Source: Gemmatimonadota bacterium
Lineage (GTDB): Bacteria > Gemmatimonadota > Gemmatimonadetes > Longimicrobiales > Gaopeijiaceae
NCBI GenBank assembly: GCA_022822425.1
Contig: JAJEBS010000174.1
Coordinates: forward strand, 1 to 43,932
Length of the DNA: 43,932 nt
Direction: 5' to 3'
Positions 34,848-43,619 of this stretch are shown here, in pieces (position 1 is the first letter of the stretch; each line of letters begins with the position of its first letter). The translations under genes were made by a program, and so were the position numbers. The notes below the pieces were generated by a model. The model saw only the letters and a program-made list of their open reading frames with translations, had not been told where the DNA came from and did no database searches.

Positions 34848-36959
34848 ATGAACGCACACGACACGCCCCGGATCCGATTGGCGCTCCCCCTCGCCTGTGG
34901 CTGGCTCGCCGCTGGCACGCTGGTGCTGCTGTTCACCCTCACGGGCCCGATCGAGGGCTTGTGGGCGCAGGACGCGGACGCCGCGCCCCGCCCGATGACC
35001 ATCGTCGACCTCATCGAGGTGCCCTCGCTCGGGGACGCGCGCATCTCCCCGGACGGAACCCGGCTGCTCTTCGTGCGCCGTGACGCCGACTGGGAGGAGA
35101 ACGGGACGGTCGCCCACATCTGGAGAGTGGACGCGGACGGCGACAACCTGATCCGGGTTACGAACGGCGAGAACGGGGAGACGAGCCCGCGCTGGTCGCC
35201 TGACGGCAGCCGCATCGCCTTCCTGGCCCGCCGCGGTGAGGACGAGCACACCCAGGTCTATCTCCTGAACGCCATGGGCGGCGAGGCGAACGCCCTCACC
35301 GACCATCCCACGGCGGTCTCAAGCATCACGTGGGCCCCGGACGGAAGCGGCATCTACTTCGTTGCGGCGGACGAGCTGTCCGAGGAGGAGAAGGCCGCGC
35401 GCGCCGTGGGGGACGACGTCTTCGCCTTCGACGAGAACTATCAGCAGAGCCATATCTGGCGCGTGAGCGTGGAAGACGGCGAAGCGAGCCGGGTCACCGA
35501 AGGCGACTATTCGGTCACCGGGTACTCGCTCTCGCGCGACGGCACCCACATCGCCTTCCACAGGGGCGCGTCGCCTCTCTTCGAGGGCGTGGACCGGCGC
35601 GAGGTGTGGGTGATGCGCTCGGACGGAAGCGATGCGCGGCAACTGACCCGCAACTCGGTGCCGGAATACAACGCGCAGCTTTCGCCCGACAACCAGTGGG
35701 TGGCCTTCCACGCGGACTCGAACGAGGACTTCGACTTCTACTACAACGACAATCTCTTCCTCGTCCCGGCATCCGGCGACGGGGAGGCGCGCATGCTGCT
35801 GCCCGACATGCCGCACGGCGTCGACGCGATCGCGTGGTCGGGCGAGGGCGAGGCCATCTTCTTCCGCGCCAACACGGGCGTGCGCGAAGAGTTGATGCGC
35901 GTGGAGATCGACGGCGAGCGCCTGACGCAGTTGACGGAGGGCGACCACCAGGTCATCAACTGGCAGTACGCGCCCGCGCTGGACACCCACGTCTTCGGGC
36001 TCAACCGGGCGGACAACCGGGGCGACCTGTGGATGATGCGCGGGGACGGCTCGCCCGAGCGTGTGACGCGCGTCTTCGACTACCTCACCGAGGACTTCGT
36101 GCAGCCGCGCCAGGAGGCTGTCCGATGGCAGGGAGAGGACGGCGTCGAGGTAGAGGGTCTGCTCTTCTATCCGCTCGGCTACCAGGAGGGCACCCGCTAT
36201 CCGCTCGTGGTGCAGACCCACGGCGGGCCGGCATCGTCCGACAAGTTCCAGTTCTCCACCGCGGGCAATTTCGTGCAGGTGCTGAACGGGATGGGCTACT
36301 TCGTCTTCAAGCCCAACTACCGGGGCAGCACCGGCTACGGCGACGACTTCCTGCGCAACATGGTGGGCAACTACTTCGACCAGGCCCACCTGGACGTGAT
36401 GACGGGGGTGGACCACCTGATCGAGCTCGGCCTGGTGGATGGCGCGCGCATGGCCAAGATGGGCTGGAGCGCCGGCGGGCACATGACCAACAAGATCATC
36501 ACCCACACGGAGCGCTTCAAAGCCGCCGCCTCGGGCGCGGGTGCGGCCAACTGGGTGTCGATGTACGCGCAGAGCGACATCCGCGTCTATCGGACCCCGT
36601 GGTTCGGCGGCACTCCCTGGGAGGAGGACGCTCCCGTCGAGCAGTACTGGCAGGACTCGCCGTTGCGCGAGGTCTGGCGGGTGAGCACCCCGACGATCTT
36701 CCTGGTGGGCGAGGAGGACGCCCGCGTGCCCATGCCGCAGTCGGTGGAGATGTACCGGGGCCTGAAGCACAACGGGGTCCCGACGCATCTCTACGTGGCG
36801 CCGCGCGCCGGGCACGGATGGACCGAGCTCAGGCACCAGCTCTTCAAGGCCAACGTGCACCTGGAGTGGTTCGAGCGCTGGGTGCACGACCGCGAGTACG
36901 AGTGGGAAGGCGCGCCGGGAGACGGGGAGAAGGCGCGGGCGACGGCGGCGATCGATTGA
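34848..36959 (+). CDS. Exported S9 family prolyl-oligopeptidase-type serine peptidase
   Basis: This is about 703 residues. A signal sequence or membrane anchor (about residues 10-40) is followed by a beta-propeller built from TolB/WD40-like repeats (repeated SPDG motifs such as RISPDGTRLLF and RWSPDGSRIAF). A C-terminal alpha/beta-hydrolase carries Ser541 (GWSAGG), Asp624 (GEEDARVP) and His656 (AGHGW). Such enzymes cleave short peptides admitted through the propeller. GGAGG directly abuts the ATG at 34842 but is 6 nt from ATG 34848, so I use the second. It adds to the peptidase set of the window (S46, M16, S8). Confidence 0.9.
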   Translation: MNAHDTPRIRLALPLACGWLAAGTLVLLFTLTGPIEGLWAQDADAAPRPMTIVDLIEVPSLGDARISPDGTRLLFVRRDADWEENGTVAHIWRVDADGDNLIRVTNGENGETSPRWSPDGSRIAFLARRGEDEHTQVYLLNAMGGEANALTDHPTAVSSITWAPDGSGIYFVAADELSEEEKAARAVGDDVFAFDENYQQSHIWRVSVEDGEASRVTEGDYSVTGYSLSRDGTHIAFHRGASPLFEGVDRREVWVMRSDGSDARQLTRNSVPEYNAQLSPDNQWVAFHADSNEDFDFYYNDNLFLVPASGDGEARMLLPDMPHGVDAIAWSGEGEAIFFRANTGVREELMRVEIDGERLTQLTEGDHQVINWQYAPALDTHVFGLNRADNRGDLWMMRGDGSPERVTRVFDYLTEDFVQPRQEAVRWQGEDGVEVEGLLFYPLGYQEGTRYPLVVQTHGGPASSDKFQFSTAGNFVQVLNGMGYFVFKPNYRGSTGYGDDFLRNMVGNYFDQAHLDVMTGVDHLIELGLVDGARMAKMGWSAGGHMTNKIITHTERFKAAASGAGAANWVSMYAQSDIRVYRTPWFGGTPWEEDAPVEQYWQDSPLREVWRVSTPTIFLVGEEDARVPMPQSVEMYRGLKHNGVPTHLYVAPRAGHGWTELRHQLFKANVHLEWFERWVHDREYEWEGAPGDGEKARATAAID

Positions 36960-37043
36960 CGCGTCGCCCCCGCACCTGTCCGGCGGAAACACGGAGCGCC
37001 GCGCTCCATCACTACGCCGGGCGCGGCGACGGTCCTCCTCCGG

Positions 37044-39488
37044 CTACTCCGCCTGCCCGCGCCCGGGCCGCGGGCCACCAGGGGATCGTTCCGGTTCCGG
37101 GGGCGAGTCTCGCAGAACCCGGGCAGGCGGCTCCGCGGGGCGGTCGTCCGGCGCGGGCATCAAATAGCCCACTCTTCGCTCGTTGACGATGTAGGCTGGC
37201 CGTGCCCCGTCCTCCCCCAGCTTGTGGCGGAGCCTTTTCACAACGGCATGCACCAGCCTCGGGTTGGCGGAGCCCCGATAGCGAGTGCCCCAGGCGCGGC
37301 GCAGCAGGGCGCGGTACGTCAACACTCGTCCGTGGTTGGTCGAGAGCACGCGCAGCAGCTCGTACTCGGTGACGGTGAGTTCCAGTGGCCGGCCGTCGAG
37401 GGTCACCCGGCGTCGATCGTAGTCGATGGCCAGCGCTCCCAGCCGGAAGGATGCGGGCTCGGCGCGGCTGCGCAGTGCCGCCCGGATCCTCGCCGTCAAC
37501 TCCGTCGCCGAAAACGGCTTGACGATGTAGTCGGCAGCCCCGGCCTCGAGAGCCCTCGCGATCGTCTCGTCCCGCCCGTAGGCCGAGACGAAGATGACGG
37601 GCACGTCGGCCAGGTCGGGAACCTGCTCCATCAGCTTGATGCCGTCGGTCCCGGGCAACATCAGATCGAGCAGGACCAGGCGGGGCTTCTCCGCGCGAAT
37701 GAGGCGCGGCAGTTCCCGGGGCTCGCCGGTTGACACTACGGCAAACCCTGCCGCGCTTAGCGTATCCCGGACATGGAGCAGCGCTTGCGGGTCGTCATCC
37801 ACCACCAGAATGGGTGTCGCCTCCCGACCTGGGCGCTCGCGTCGCCGTGAGGGGGATTCCGACACCTTCACGTCGCCGCCGGCCCTCTCGACGGTCGGGA
37901 TGGTGAACGTGAACCGGGCGCCCCGGCCCTCCCCGTCGCTCCGCGCCCAGATGCGCCCTCCATGCGCCTCTACCAGTCCCTTGCAGATGGCGAGGCCCAG
38001 GCCGGTCGCCAGAGCGCGCCTTCCCTCACCCGCACCGATCCGCTTGGCGAACAGGTGCGCGAGCCGCTCGGGCGCGATGCCTTTGCCATGGTCGGAGACG
38101 GAGATCTCCACGTGGACACCGTCCCGCCGCGTCCTGATCTCGATGGGGGATGACGCCTGAGAGTATCTCGACGCATTCGAGAGGAGGTTGCTGAGGACCT
38201 GCACGATACGCTGCCGGTCGACCATCACCTTCGGCAGGTCCGGAGAAAGGTCGACGCGCACGCCGTGTCGGCCGCCGGCGTTCAGGAACGTGTTCCTCGC
38301 CCGGTCGATCAGCTCCCCGACGTCCGAGGCTTCGGACGAGATCGACAAGGTCCCCGTCGCGATTCGCTCCACATCCAGCAGGTCGCCCATGAGGACGTTC
38401 ATGTTGTCGGCATGCTCGTCGATGATCCGGAAGAATTGCAGCATCTCCGCATGAGCGAAGCGCGTTGCGGCGGCGAGCACCGTGGTCGAAGAGCCCTTTA
38501 TGGCTGCAAGCGGCGCGCGCAACTCGTGGCTCACGATCGCCAGGAACTCCGTCCGCATCCGCTCGAGTTCGTCAAAGGGCGCCGGGTCCTGCATGGTGAG
38601 CACGACCGAGTCGACGCTACCGTCGGCCTCGTGGATCGGCGTCACGTTGACGAGCGCCTTCACGCTGCGCCCGTCCGGAACCGAAAGCTCGATCTCCTGG
38701 GCACGCAGTGTCTCGGCGCTACTCAGCTCGTGCGCCAGCGGGAATGCCTTCAAGGCGATCTCACGCCCGTCGCCGAGCCGGCAGGTAACCGACTCCAGCA
38801 GCTCCATCGTGAACCCGCCCGGCGTCCCCAGGCCCCGGACGATTCGTTTCGCCTCCCGGTTGATCGACACCGGGTTTCCGGTTCTGGCGTCCAGGACCAC
38901 CACGCCGACCGGTGACGTATCGACGAGGGTTTCCACCTTCGCCCGCGCACGCTGCTCGTCCCGAAAGGTGCGGGCGTTGGCGATCGCCGTCCCCGCTTGC
39001 GATGCCAACGGCACGAGAACCTCTTCGTCCTCGCGGGTGAACTCGCCGCCCCCGTCCTTTCCGACGAGAAAGACGCTGCCGACGTAGATGCCCCGATGAC
39101 GGATCGGCGTGCCCTGCAGCGTCCCGGATGGAAGCGCGATCGGCGAAAAACCGAACGACCGGAGCCAGGTGGGCAGGTCTCCGATCCGCACGGCACCCGG
39201 AAGGTCCCGGAAGTGCTCGAAGACCCGGAGCCCATCTTCCCACTCCTCAAGCTGCCGCAGCTGCTCCCGTGTCAGGCCGGAGGCGAGGTAGGGCCCGGGT
39301 TCGCCGGCGTCGTCGACGGTAGCAATCAGGCCATGGCGGGCACCGGTCAGGGCGCGGGCGCTGTCGACGACTTCCTGCAGGACCGTCTCGAGGTCCAGGC
39401 TCGCGTTGATGCGCAGGATCGCGCCGCAAAGTTCCGAGATGCGCTCCCGCGGCGCGTCGATTCTCGGTGCGTCCGGGTGCTCTGTCAC
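37044..39488 (-). CDS. One-polypeptide two-component system: GAF-PAS-histidine kinase-receiver-winged helix
   Basis: This 814-residue soluble protein contains, in order, a GAF domain (about 25-178) and a PAS-like domain (about 183-300). HisKA follows with phospho-acceptor His321 (SHELRAP), then HATPase with N-box NLLSNAS and G-boxes (about 425-532). The receiver has acidic pocket DDD 564-566, phospho-acceptor Asp608 and Lys657, and an OmpR/PhoB-type winged helix ends the fold (about 683-775). Kinase, receiver and DNA-binding output are thus on one chain, so phosphotransfer can be internal and the protein can act directly on promoters. There is no membrane helix, so it should sense a cytoplasmic or diffusible signal. 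The start is GTG 39488 with GGAGG 8 nt upstream. A Pro-rich tail follows. Confidence 0.9.
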   Translation of the reverse strand: MTEHPDAPRIDAPRERISELCGAILRINASLDLETVLQEVVDSARALTGARHGLIATVDDAGEPGPYLASGLTREQLRQLEEWEDGLRVFEHFRDLPGAVRIGDLPTWLRSFGFSPIALPSGTLQGTPIRHRGIYVGSVFLVGKDGGGEFTREDEEVLVPLASQAGTAIANARTFRDEQRARAKVETLVDTSPVGVVVLDARTGNPVSINREAKRIVRGLGTPGGFTMELLESVTCRLGDGREIALKAFPLAHELSSAETLRAQEIELSVPDGRSVKALVNVTPIHEADGSVDSVVLTMQDPAPFDELERMRTEFLAIVSHELRAPLAAIKGSSTTVLAAATRFAHAEMLQFFRIIDEHADNMNVLMGDLLDVERIATGTLSISSEASDVGELIDRARNTFLNAGGRHGVRVDLSPDLPKVMVDRQRIVQVLSNLLSNASRYSQASSPIEIRTRRDGVHVEISVSDHGKGIAPERLAHLFAKRIGAGEGRRALATGLGLAICKGLVEAHGGRIWARSDGEGRGARFTFTIPTVERAGGDVKVSESPSRRRERPGREATPILVVDDDPQALLHVRDTLSAAGFAVVSTGEPRELPRLIRAEKPRLVLLDLMLPGTDGIKLMEQVPDLADVPVIFVSAYGRDETIARALEAGAADYIVKPFSATELTARIRAALRSRAEPASFRLGALAIDYDRRRVTLDGRPLELTVTEYELLRVLSTNHGRVLTYRALLRRAWGTRYRGSANPRLVHAVVKRLRHKLGEDGARPAYIVNERRVGYLMPAPDDRPAEPPARVLRDSPPEPERSPGGPRPGRGQAE

Positions 39489-40125
39489 CGGCCGGCCCTC
39501 CCCGGATCTCGTCCGGCGTCTCCCAGGCGCGTGTCCCGTCGGCGACCATCGAACCGGGCGTCGCCCAATCCGATCCGGAGCTTTTCACCATCTTCGCTCA
39601 TGGCTTCATCTAAAGGTAGCTGATGCCATGTGATCTGTAAGTTATATCTCCAGGCAGATTGGTGATTCTTTGGTGATAACACTGATGCATGCATGCCGAG
39701 GCTCCATCTCCGGGTGTCCCTGAGCCCCGTACGACAGTGTGTGTCGTTGAGATTACAACTCGGGTCACGGCTGCGATTTCCCGGTGATCGAATCCCGGGA
39801 CGGGACGACCAGGAAGGCGGTGCCGCCGGCTCGGCATTCTACGCGCCGCGGCCGACGCGATCCGCCCGATTGGGCAGGCTTGTACCGACGCGAGTCCAAT
39901 ATCACCAAAGGATTGCAGTAATAGCACCATCTGTCGCCCGCAGATCGCAGACGAAGTTGTAAGTTAAATGTTGAGTAGTTGATGCTGAAATGGACTCAGG
40001 GCCAGGGCCGGCCACGATACCGGCATCTTCCGAGCGCGGTTCACGCGCTGATCTGCCAACACCGCCAGACGGGGAAGAACGTCGACCGGAGGCGCGCGTT
40101 CAGGTGACGCGTCAGGACAGGTGCC
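39489..40125. other. Divergent intergenic region with inverted and direct repeats
   Basis: About 640 bp lie between the leftward hybrid kinase-regulator and the rightward LuxR-type gene. I see no credible gene. The part at 39610-39980 is AT-richer and holds an 11-bp inverted repeat (39668-39678 with 39900-39910), a TGTAAGTTA direct repeat (39637-39645 and 39958-39966), a 17-bp hairpin (39731-39747) and a palindromic ATGCATGCAT near 39682. Promoters for both regulators presumably lie here. Confidence 0.55.
39668..39910. repeat. 11-bp inverted repeat arms in the divergent regulator region
   Basis: CTTTGGTGATA at 39668-39678 is the exact reverse complement of TATCACCAAAG at 39900-39910. Between the arms, ACGACA/TGTCGT (39731-39736 and 39742-39747) can form a small hairpin. 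The arms could be operators for one regulator serving both promoters, or the ends of a tiny relic element. No target-site duplication directly flanks them. Confidence 0.5.
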
Positions 40126-41277
40126 ATGAACCCACAGGATCTGTTCGACCGCGGGGTGGTGACGCTGCAGGAGGCCGCGCTAGGCAAGGCGCGCTGGTCG
40201 GAGGCGGCGTTGCTGATCAGCGAGATCAGCGGGACGAGGGGCAACGCCCTCGCGTTCGCCAGCGGTCGCACCCAGGTTGACGCGCACTTTCTGTTCCTGC
40301 GGCTGTGCCACGAGGGCGAGCACCGCGAGGACCTCGAGAGGGAGTACTTCAGGAAGTACTGGGCACGGGACGAGAGCATTCCCCGCGTCGGCCGTCTGCC
40401 GGACGGAGTGCTGGTGCCCACCGCCGATCTGTACACGAGACGGGAGAGGGAGAGGTCGCCGGCGTACACCGAAGCGAGGCGCAAGGCGGGGATGCAGAAC
40501 GGCCTCAACGTGCGGCTGGACGGGCCGGGCGGATTGCACATCGTACTGAGTCTCGCGGACTCACTGGAACCGGGAGGCTGGACGTCGGCCCAGTTCTCCG
40601 CGGTCCGGCGCCTGCTGCCGCACGTGCGCCAGTTCGTGCGAGTACGCAAGACGCTCACCGATGCGCGGGCACTGGGACGCTCGCTCCTAGCGTTGCCCGA
40701 GAGCAGCCGCTGCGGCGTCATCCAACTCGACCGGAACGGGCGGATCGTCGCGGCGAACGACCGGGCCTGCGGTCTGCTGCGACAGGGCGAAGAGCTGTCG
40801 GACCGGGACGGCTTGCTGAGCGCCACGGCGCCTCGGCACAACGGCGAGCTGCAGCAACTGCTGGCTCTGGCGCTGCCCCGGCTCGGCGGGCCCGGGTCGT
40901 CCGGCTCGATGACGATCGAGCGCCCGTCGTCCCGCACGAATCTGGTCGTGCACGTTACTCCCGTGTCCGCGCGCCAGCGGGACTTCCGCGCCGGGCAGGT
41001 CGCCGCACTCGTCCTGGTCGCCGACCCGGAGAGCATGCCCAGGATCGACGCCCGCCTGGTGCAGGCGGCGCTCGACCTGACCCCGGCCGAGAGCCGGCTG
41101 GCGGTCATGGTGGCCGCCGGGCGACACGCGCGCGACATCGCTGCGCACACGGGACGCAGCGAAGCCACGGTGCGCTGGCACATACAGAACATCTTCCGCA
41201 AACAGGGCATCTCGGGTCAGGCGGACCTGGTGCGGCGCGTATTGTCGCTGGCGGGCTTTCCCGACTTCCGTCCCTGA
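40126..41277 (+). CDS. LuxR-type helix-turn-helix transcriptional regulator with sensory N-terminus
   Basis: This 383-residue regulator has a GerE/LuxR helix-turn-helix at about residues 314-375 (LTPAESRLAVMVAAGRHARDIAAHTGRSEATVRWH split over two helices). The middle looks PAS-like (about 195-250, GVIQLDRNGRIVAANDRA) and the N-terminal 180 residues could be a GAF-like sensor. There is no receiver aspartate pattern, so it is unlikely to be a classical response regulator. It is divergent from the hybrid kinase-regulator. Ligand and targets are unknown. Confidence 0.83.
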   Translation: MNPQDLFDRGVVTLQEAALGKARWSEAALLISEISGTRGNALAFASGRTQVDAHFLFLRLCHEGEHREDLEREYFRKYWARDESIPRVGRLPDGVLVPTADLYTRRERERSPAYTEARRKAGMQNGLNVRLDGPGGLHIVLSLADSLEPGGWTSAQFSAVRRLLPHVRQFVRVRKTLTDARALGRSLLALPESSRCGVIQLDRNGRIVAANDRACGLLRQGEELSDRDGLLSATAPRHNGELQQLLALALPRLGGPGSSGSMTIERPSSRTNLVVHVTPVSARQRDFRAGQVAALVLVADPESMPRIDARLVQAALDLTPAESRLAVMVAAGRHARDIAAHTGRSEATVRWHIQNIFRKQGISGQADLVRRVLSLAGFPDFRP

Positions 41278-41291
41278 CGCCGGACCCACCC

Positions 41292-41320
41292 GGGCCTCGC
41301 CGTACCTCCAGTCGGCGGCC
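41292..41320. repeat. 29-bp hairpin repeat, copy 1 (beyond the tnpB-like gene)
   Basis: This 29-bp sequence matches the copy at 41475-41503 except for a two-base swap in the loop. Each copy folds into a hairpin: GGC/GCC and CGCCG/CGGCG stems with a 2-nt bulge and a 10-nt loop. In tnpB orientation this copy lies 97 bp past the stop codon, where the guide end of an omega-RNA would be expected in IS200/IS605 elements. Confidence 0.75.
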
Positions 41321-41322
41321 CA

Positions 41323-41350
41323 ACGGGGACGATGCGGTTCTCGTCCCCGT
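41323..41350. terminator. Strong hairpin between convergent genes
   Basis: ACGGGGACGA (41323-41332) pairs perfectly over 10 bp with TCGTCCCCGT (41341-41350) around an 8-nt loop. It lies 45 bp past the LuxR-type gene and 66 bp past the convergent tnpB-like gene, so it could end transcription in either direction. There is no U-tract on either side. It could instead be part of an omega-RNA fold. Confidence 0.45.
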
Positions 41351-41416
41351 GCTGATTCGTTCCGACCTTCGCAGACGACTACAGAGCTTGCGACCTTCGC
41401 GTCCGCGATTCGCGTT

Positions 41417-42424
41417 TCAGCGACCGGCTCCCCGGTCTCCGCGCGCGTCGGGGAATGCCGTCCCCGGTTTCGGCGGGCCTCGCCGTACCCTCAGTCGGCG
41501 GCCGTGCCACTCCGCCTTGTATTCGAGCTGGCGCAGCAGTTTGCTGCTCGCGCCTTCGACTTCGATCTCGCGGGCCTCGTGCACGACGCCGGTCGTGGCC
41601 TTGTGCTGCAGGTCGCCCTGGCGGTTTCTCACCTTGCGCGCCTGGTTGCGCACGAGGGCCAGGGTGCGCTTGCGGCCTTCGGACGCGAATTCACATCGCG
41701 CCAGTCGCCGTTCGAGCCTCGCCAGGCGGCGTCTCGCATTCCGCAGCGTCTTGCTCTCGCGGAACACGTGGACGGGCTCTCCGTCGACCGACACCGTGAT
41801 CTCGTCGGCCTTCTGGCGGACCGATGCCTTGTCCGTCTCCGGCTCGACGGGAGTGAGCGGCGCGCACTCGAACAGGCAGGAGAGCATCCACCGGTGTCCC
41901 GCATCCAGCCAGACCCGGCCCGAGAGCAAGCCACGCGTCTTGCGCCCGGGCCGCCCGGAGAGCCTTCCGCGGGGGAGATTTCCGCCCTTCCAGCGCATCC
42001 AGCCGTACTTGGGCAGCCACACCCGGTTGCCTTCGAAACGGATGCCCTGGTTGCTCAGGTAGATGCCGGGCTCCCGGCCGATCGTCTTGATCCGCGGGAG
42101 TCCGCCTTTCCCGCGCCCGCCGGCCTTCCGGAACGAGTTGCGGAAAGCCACGTCGAGATCGGCAGCCACCCGGTAGATGGCACTGGCAGGGCACGCCGGG
42201 CGCGGTGCCCGGTCGCGCCAGTCCCGGGTCAGCGCCCGCAGCTCGGCCATGGTTGGCCGCCGTCCGGTCCTACCGTAGTGGAGGTGCGATTTGGCGAGCA
42301 GCGTGTTGGAGAGCTCGCGCAGGCCGTTCCTGCACCGGAGCAGCGCCGAATCCTGCGCGGGACTCGGGTAGAGCCTGCCGCGCCAGCCCACGTAGCGCCG
42401 GGTGACGGATGCGTTCGCGCTCAC
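41417..42424 (-). CDS. TnpB-like protein lacking most catalytic residues (IS200/IS605-derived)
   Basis: This 335-residue protein reads as TnpB: the N-terminal signature RGRLYPSPAQDSALLRCR (about 16-32), the middle LPKYGWMRW, the positive helix LRNARRRLARLERRLAR and the block LLRQLEYKAEWHGRRL (about 296-311). By alignment to the TnpB pattern the RuvC-I Asp (GIDxG) is replaced (SVRQK, Arg203 at the Asp position). RuvC-II Glu290 is kept (EIEVEG), the segment between RuvC-II and the LEYKAEW block is shortened, and the CxxC zinc finger and RuvC-III Asp are absent. It should not cut DNA. GTG 42424 overlaps the stop of the upstream regulator gene by 4 nt. It could be a decaying transposase-associated gene or a nuclease-dead TnpB acting as an RNA-guided binder; no tnpA is nearby. 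Confidence 0.75.
   Translation of the reverse strand: MSANASVTRRYVGWRGRLYPSPAQDSALLRCRNGLRELSNTLLAKSHLHYGRTGRRPTMAELRALTRDWRDRAPRPACPASAIYRVAADLDVAFRNSFRKAGGRGKGGLPRIKTIGREPGIYLSNQGIRFEGNRVWLPKYGWMRWKGGNLPRGRLSGRPGRKTRGLLSGRVWLDAGHRWMLSCLFECAPLTPVEPETDKASVRQKADEITVSVDGEPVHVFRESKTLRNARRRLARLERRLARCEFASEGRKRTLALVRNQARKVRNRQGDLQHKATTGVVHEAREIEVEGASSKLLRQLEYKAEWHGRRLRVRRGPPKPGTAFPDARGDRGAGR
41475..41503. repeat. 29-bp hairpin repeat, copy 2 (inside the 3' end of the tnpB-like gene)
   Basis: This is the near-identical partner of 41292-41320, 183 bp away in the same orientation. It encodes the unusual Arg-rich stretch right after the last recognisable TnpB block. That suggests the original C-terminus was replaced or deleted at this repeat. 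Confidence 0.75.
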
Positions 42425-43323
42425 GTGGCCTGCTCGAAGGGCACCCGCGTGGGAACCGCTTCGTTCCTGTTCGACCCGTTGGCGGAGGGGGGCTCCCACA
42501 CGGAATCGACCCACTCACCGAATCGTCCGACGACCCGTTGCGGATCCTCGGCCGCCGCCGCGAGCGTGCAGCCGGCAAACCGCGAGAAGTTGATTTCCAG
42601 CGTGCGCCGCCGCAGCCCCACCTGGTCGGCGACCGCGGCCCAGCCGGCTCCGGCGCGAGCGCGAACGGCCCAGAGGAGGACGGCCCAGTTCATGAAGTCC
42701 TTCAGACGGCACCGGAGCGGCGCGTCTTCTCTCCAGTACTGCCTCAACGTGGACCCGGCCAGGTTGACCTGACCCGCCAGACGCCGGACCGAATTCGCCG
42801 GCACGAACCGGGTCGCGGCAGCGTCGTCGTGCAGGCCGCAGACCCGGCTTATCGCTTCCCTGACGGACGGCCTGAAGGACGGGTTGGAAAGCAGCCTCAA
42901 GCCGAGACGGCGCATCGGATCCGGGCTCGGCCTCCCGAATTCCTCCAGAACTTCCACGAGGCGGCTTTCCACCTCGTCCGCCCATACGACCCGCAACCCG
43001 CCGGAGCGAAGCGGTTCCAGGCGCCGCAGGCACTCGGCGGAGATCCGCGCCACGACGACGCAGGGCGGATTGAGAGGACCGGAGGCGGACCGCAGCCACT
43101 CAACGTCGGCGTCGGAGCAGGTGGCGAGCCCGTATACGACCGGGCAGACGCTCATGGACGGGGCCAGGAGTTCTCCTCTCGAACGCACCCGCTGGATCGA
43201 TGCACCGGCGAGCGCCCGCTGCAGCAGGTCTCCAAGCTCGCTGTCCGTGCAGTACAGCGCGTAGATGAGGCGCTCCGATCTGATCTGTGCCTCCCGGTGC
43301 AGGACGAGCGATCGCGATGCCAT
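42421..43323 (-). CDS. AraC-like helix-turn-helix regulator
   Basis: This 300-residue cytoplasmic protein has a C-terminal region (about 205-285) that resembles an AraC-type helix-turn-helix (GWAAVADQVGLRRRTLEINF then FSRFAG). The N-terminal half (about 15-130) has alternating strands and helices like a degenerate receiver or sensor domain, but no clear phospho-acceptor Asp. The assignment is from pattern, not from strong motif identity. GAGGG sits 3 nt before ATG 43323. Its stop overlaps the start of the tnpB-like gene by 4 nt, and it is divergent from a lipoprotein gene with a sigma-54 promoter, which it might regulate. Confidence 0.55.
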   Translation of the reverse strand: MASRSLVLHREAQIRSERLIYALYCTDSELGDLLQRALAGASIQRVRSRGELLAPSMSVCPVVYGLATCSDADVEWLRSASGPLNPPCVVVARISAECLRRLEPLRSGGLRVVWADEVESRLVEVLEEFGRPSPDPMRRLGLRLLSNPSFRPSVREAISRVCGLHDDAAATRFVPANSVRRLAGQVNLAGSTLRQYWREDAPLRCRLKDFMNWAVLLWAVRARAGAGWAAVADQVGLRRRTLEINFSRFAGCTLAAAAEDPQRVVGRFGEWVDSVWEPPSANGSNRNEAVPTRVPFEQAT

Positions 43324-43619
43324 AATCCCTCGCCCGTGTGTACTCGACTTATCGCAATATGGCAGGAATCCGGTTTCGTCGCGCCTTTCAGGAAAATGGG
43401 ATCGGTCCCCTATTTTTAGAGGGTATCATGCCCAACTATTTGCAGGGCGTCCTGCCCACAGCCGAATCACTACCCGAGCGCATTGTCGGAGATAGTCGTC
43501 GTTTTTTTCGTATATATCACCGCGCTTTTTTCGTTTCAGAAAACAGTAGTCGGTTTCAATAATCCGAGGTTTTTCCGTGGATGTCGGACGCCGTGAAGAT
43601 GGCTGATAGTCCGTAACTG

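Noticed and set aside
41417-42424. An active IS200/IS605 transposon
   Set aside because: There is no tnpA and no clear element ends, and the TnpB-like product lacks key RuvC and zinc-finger residues.
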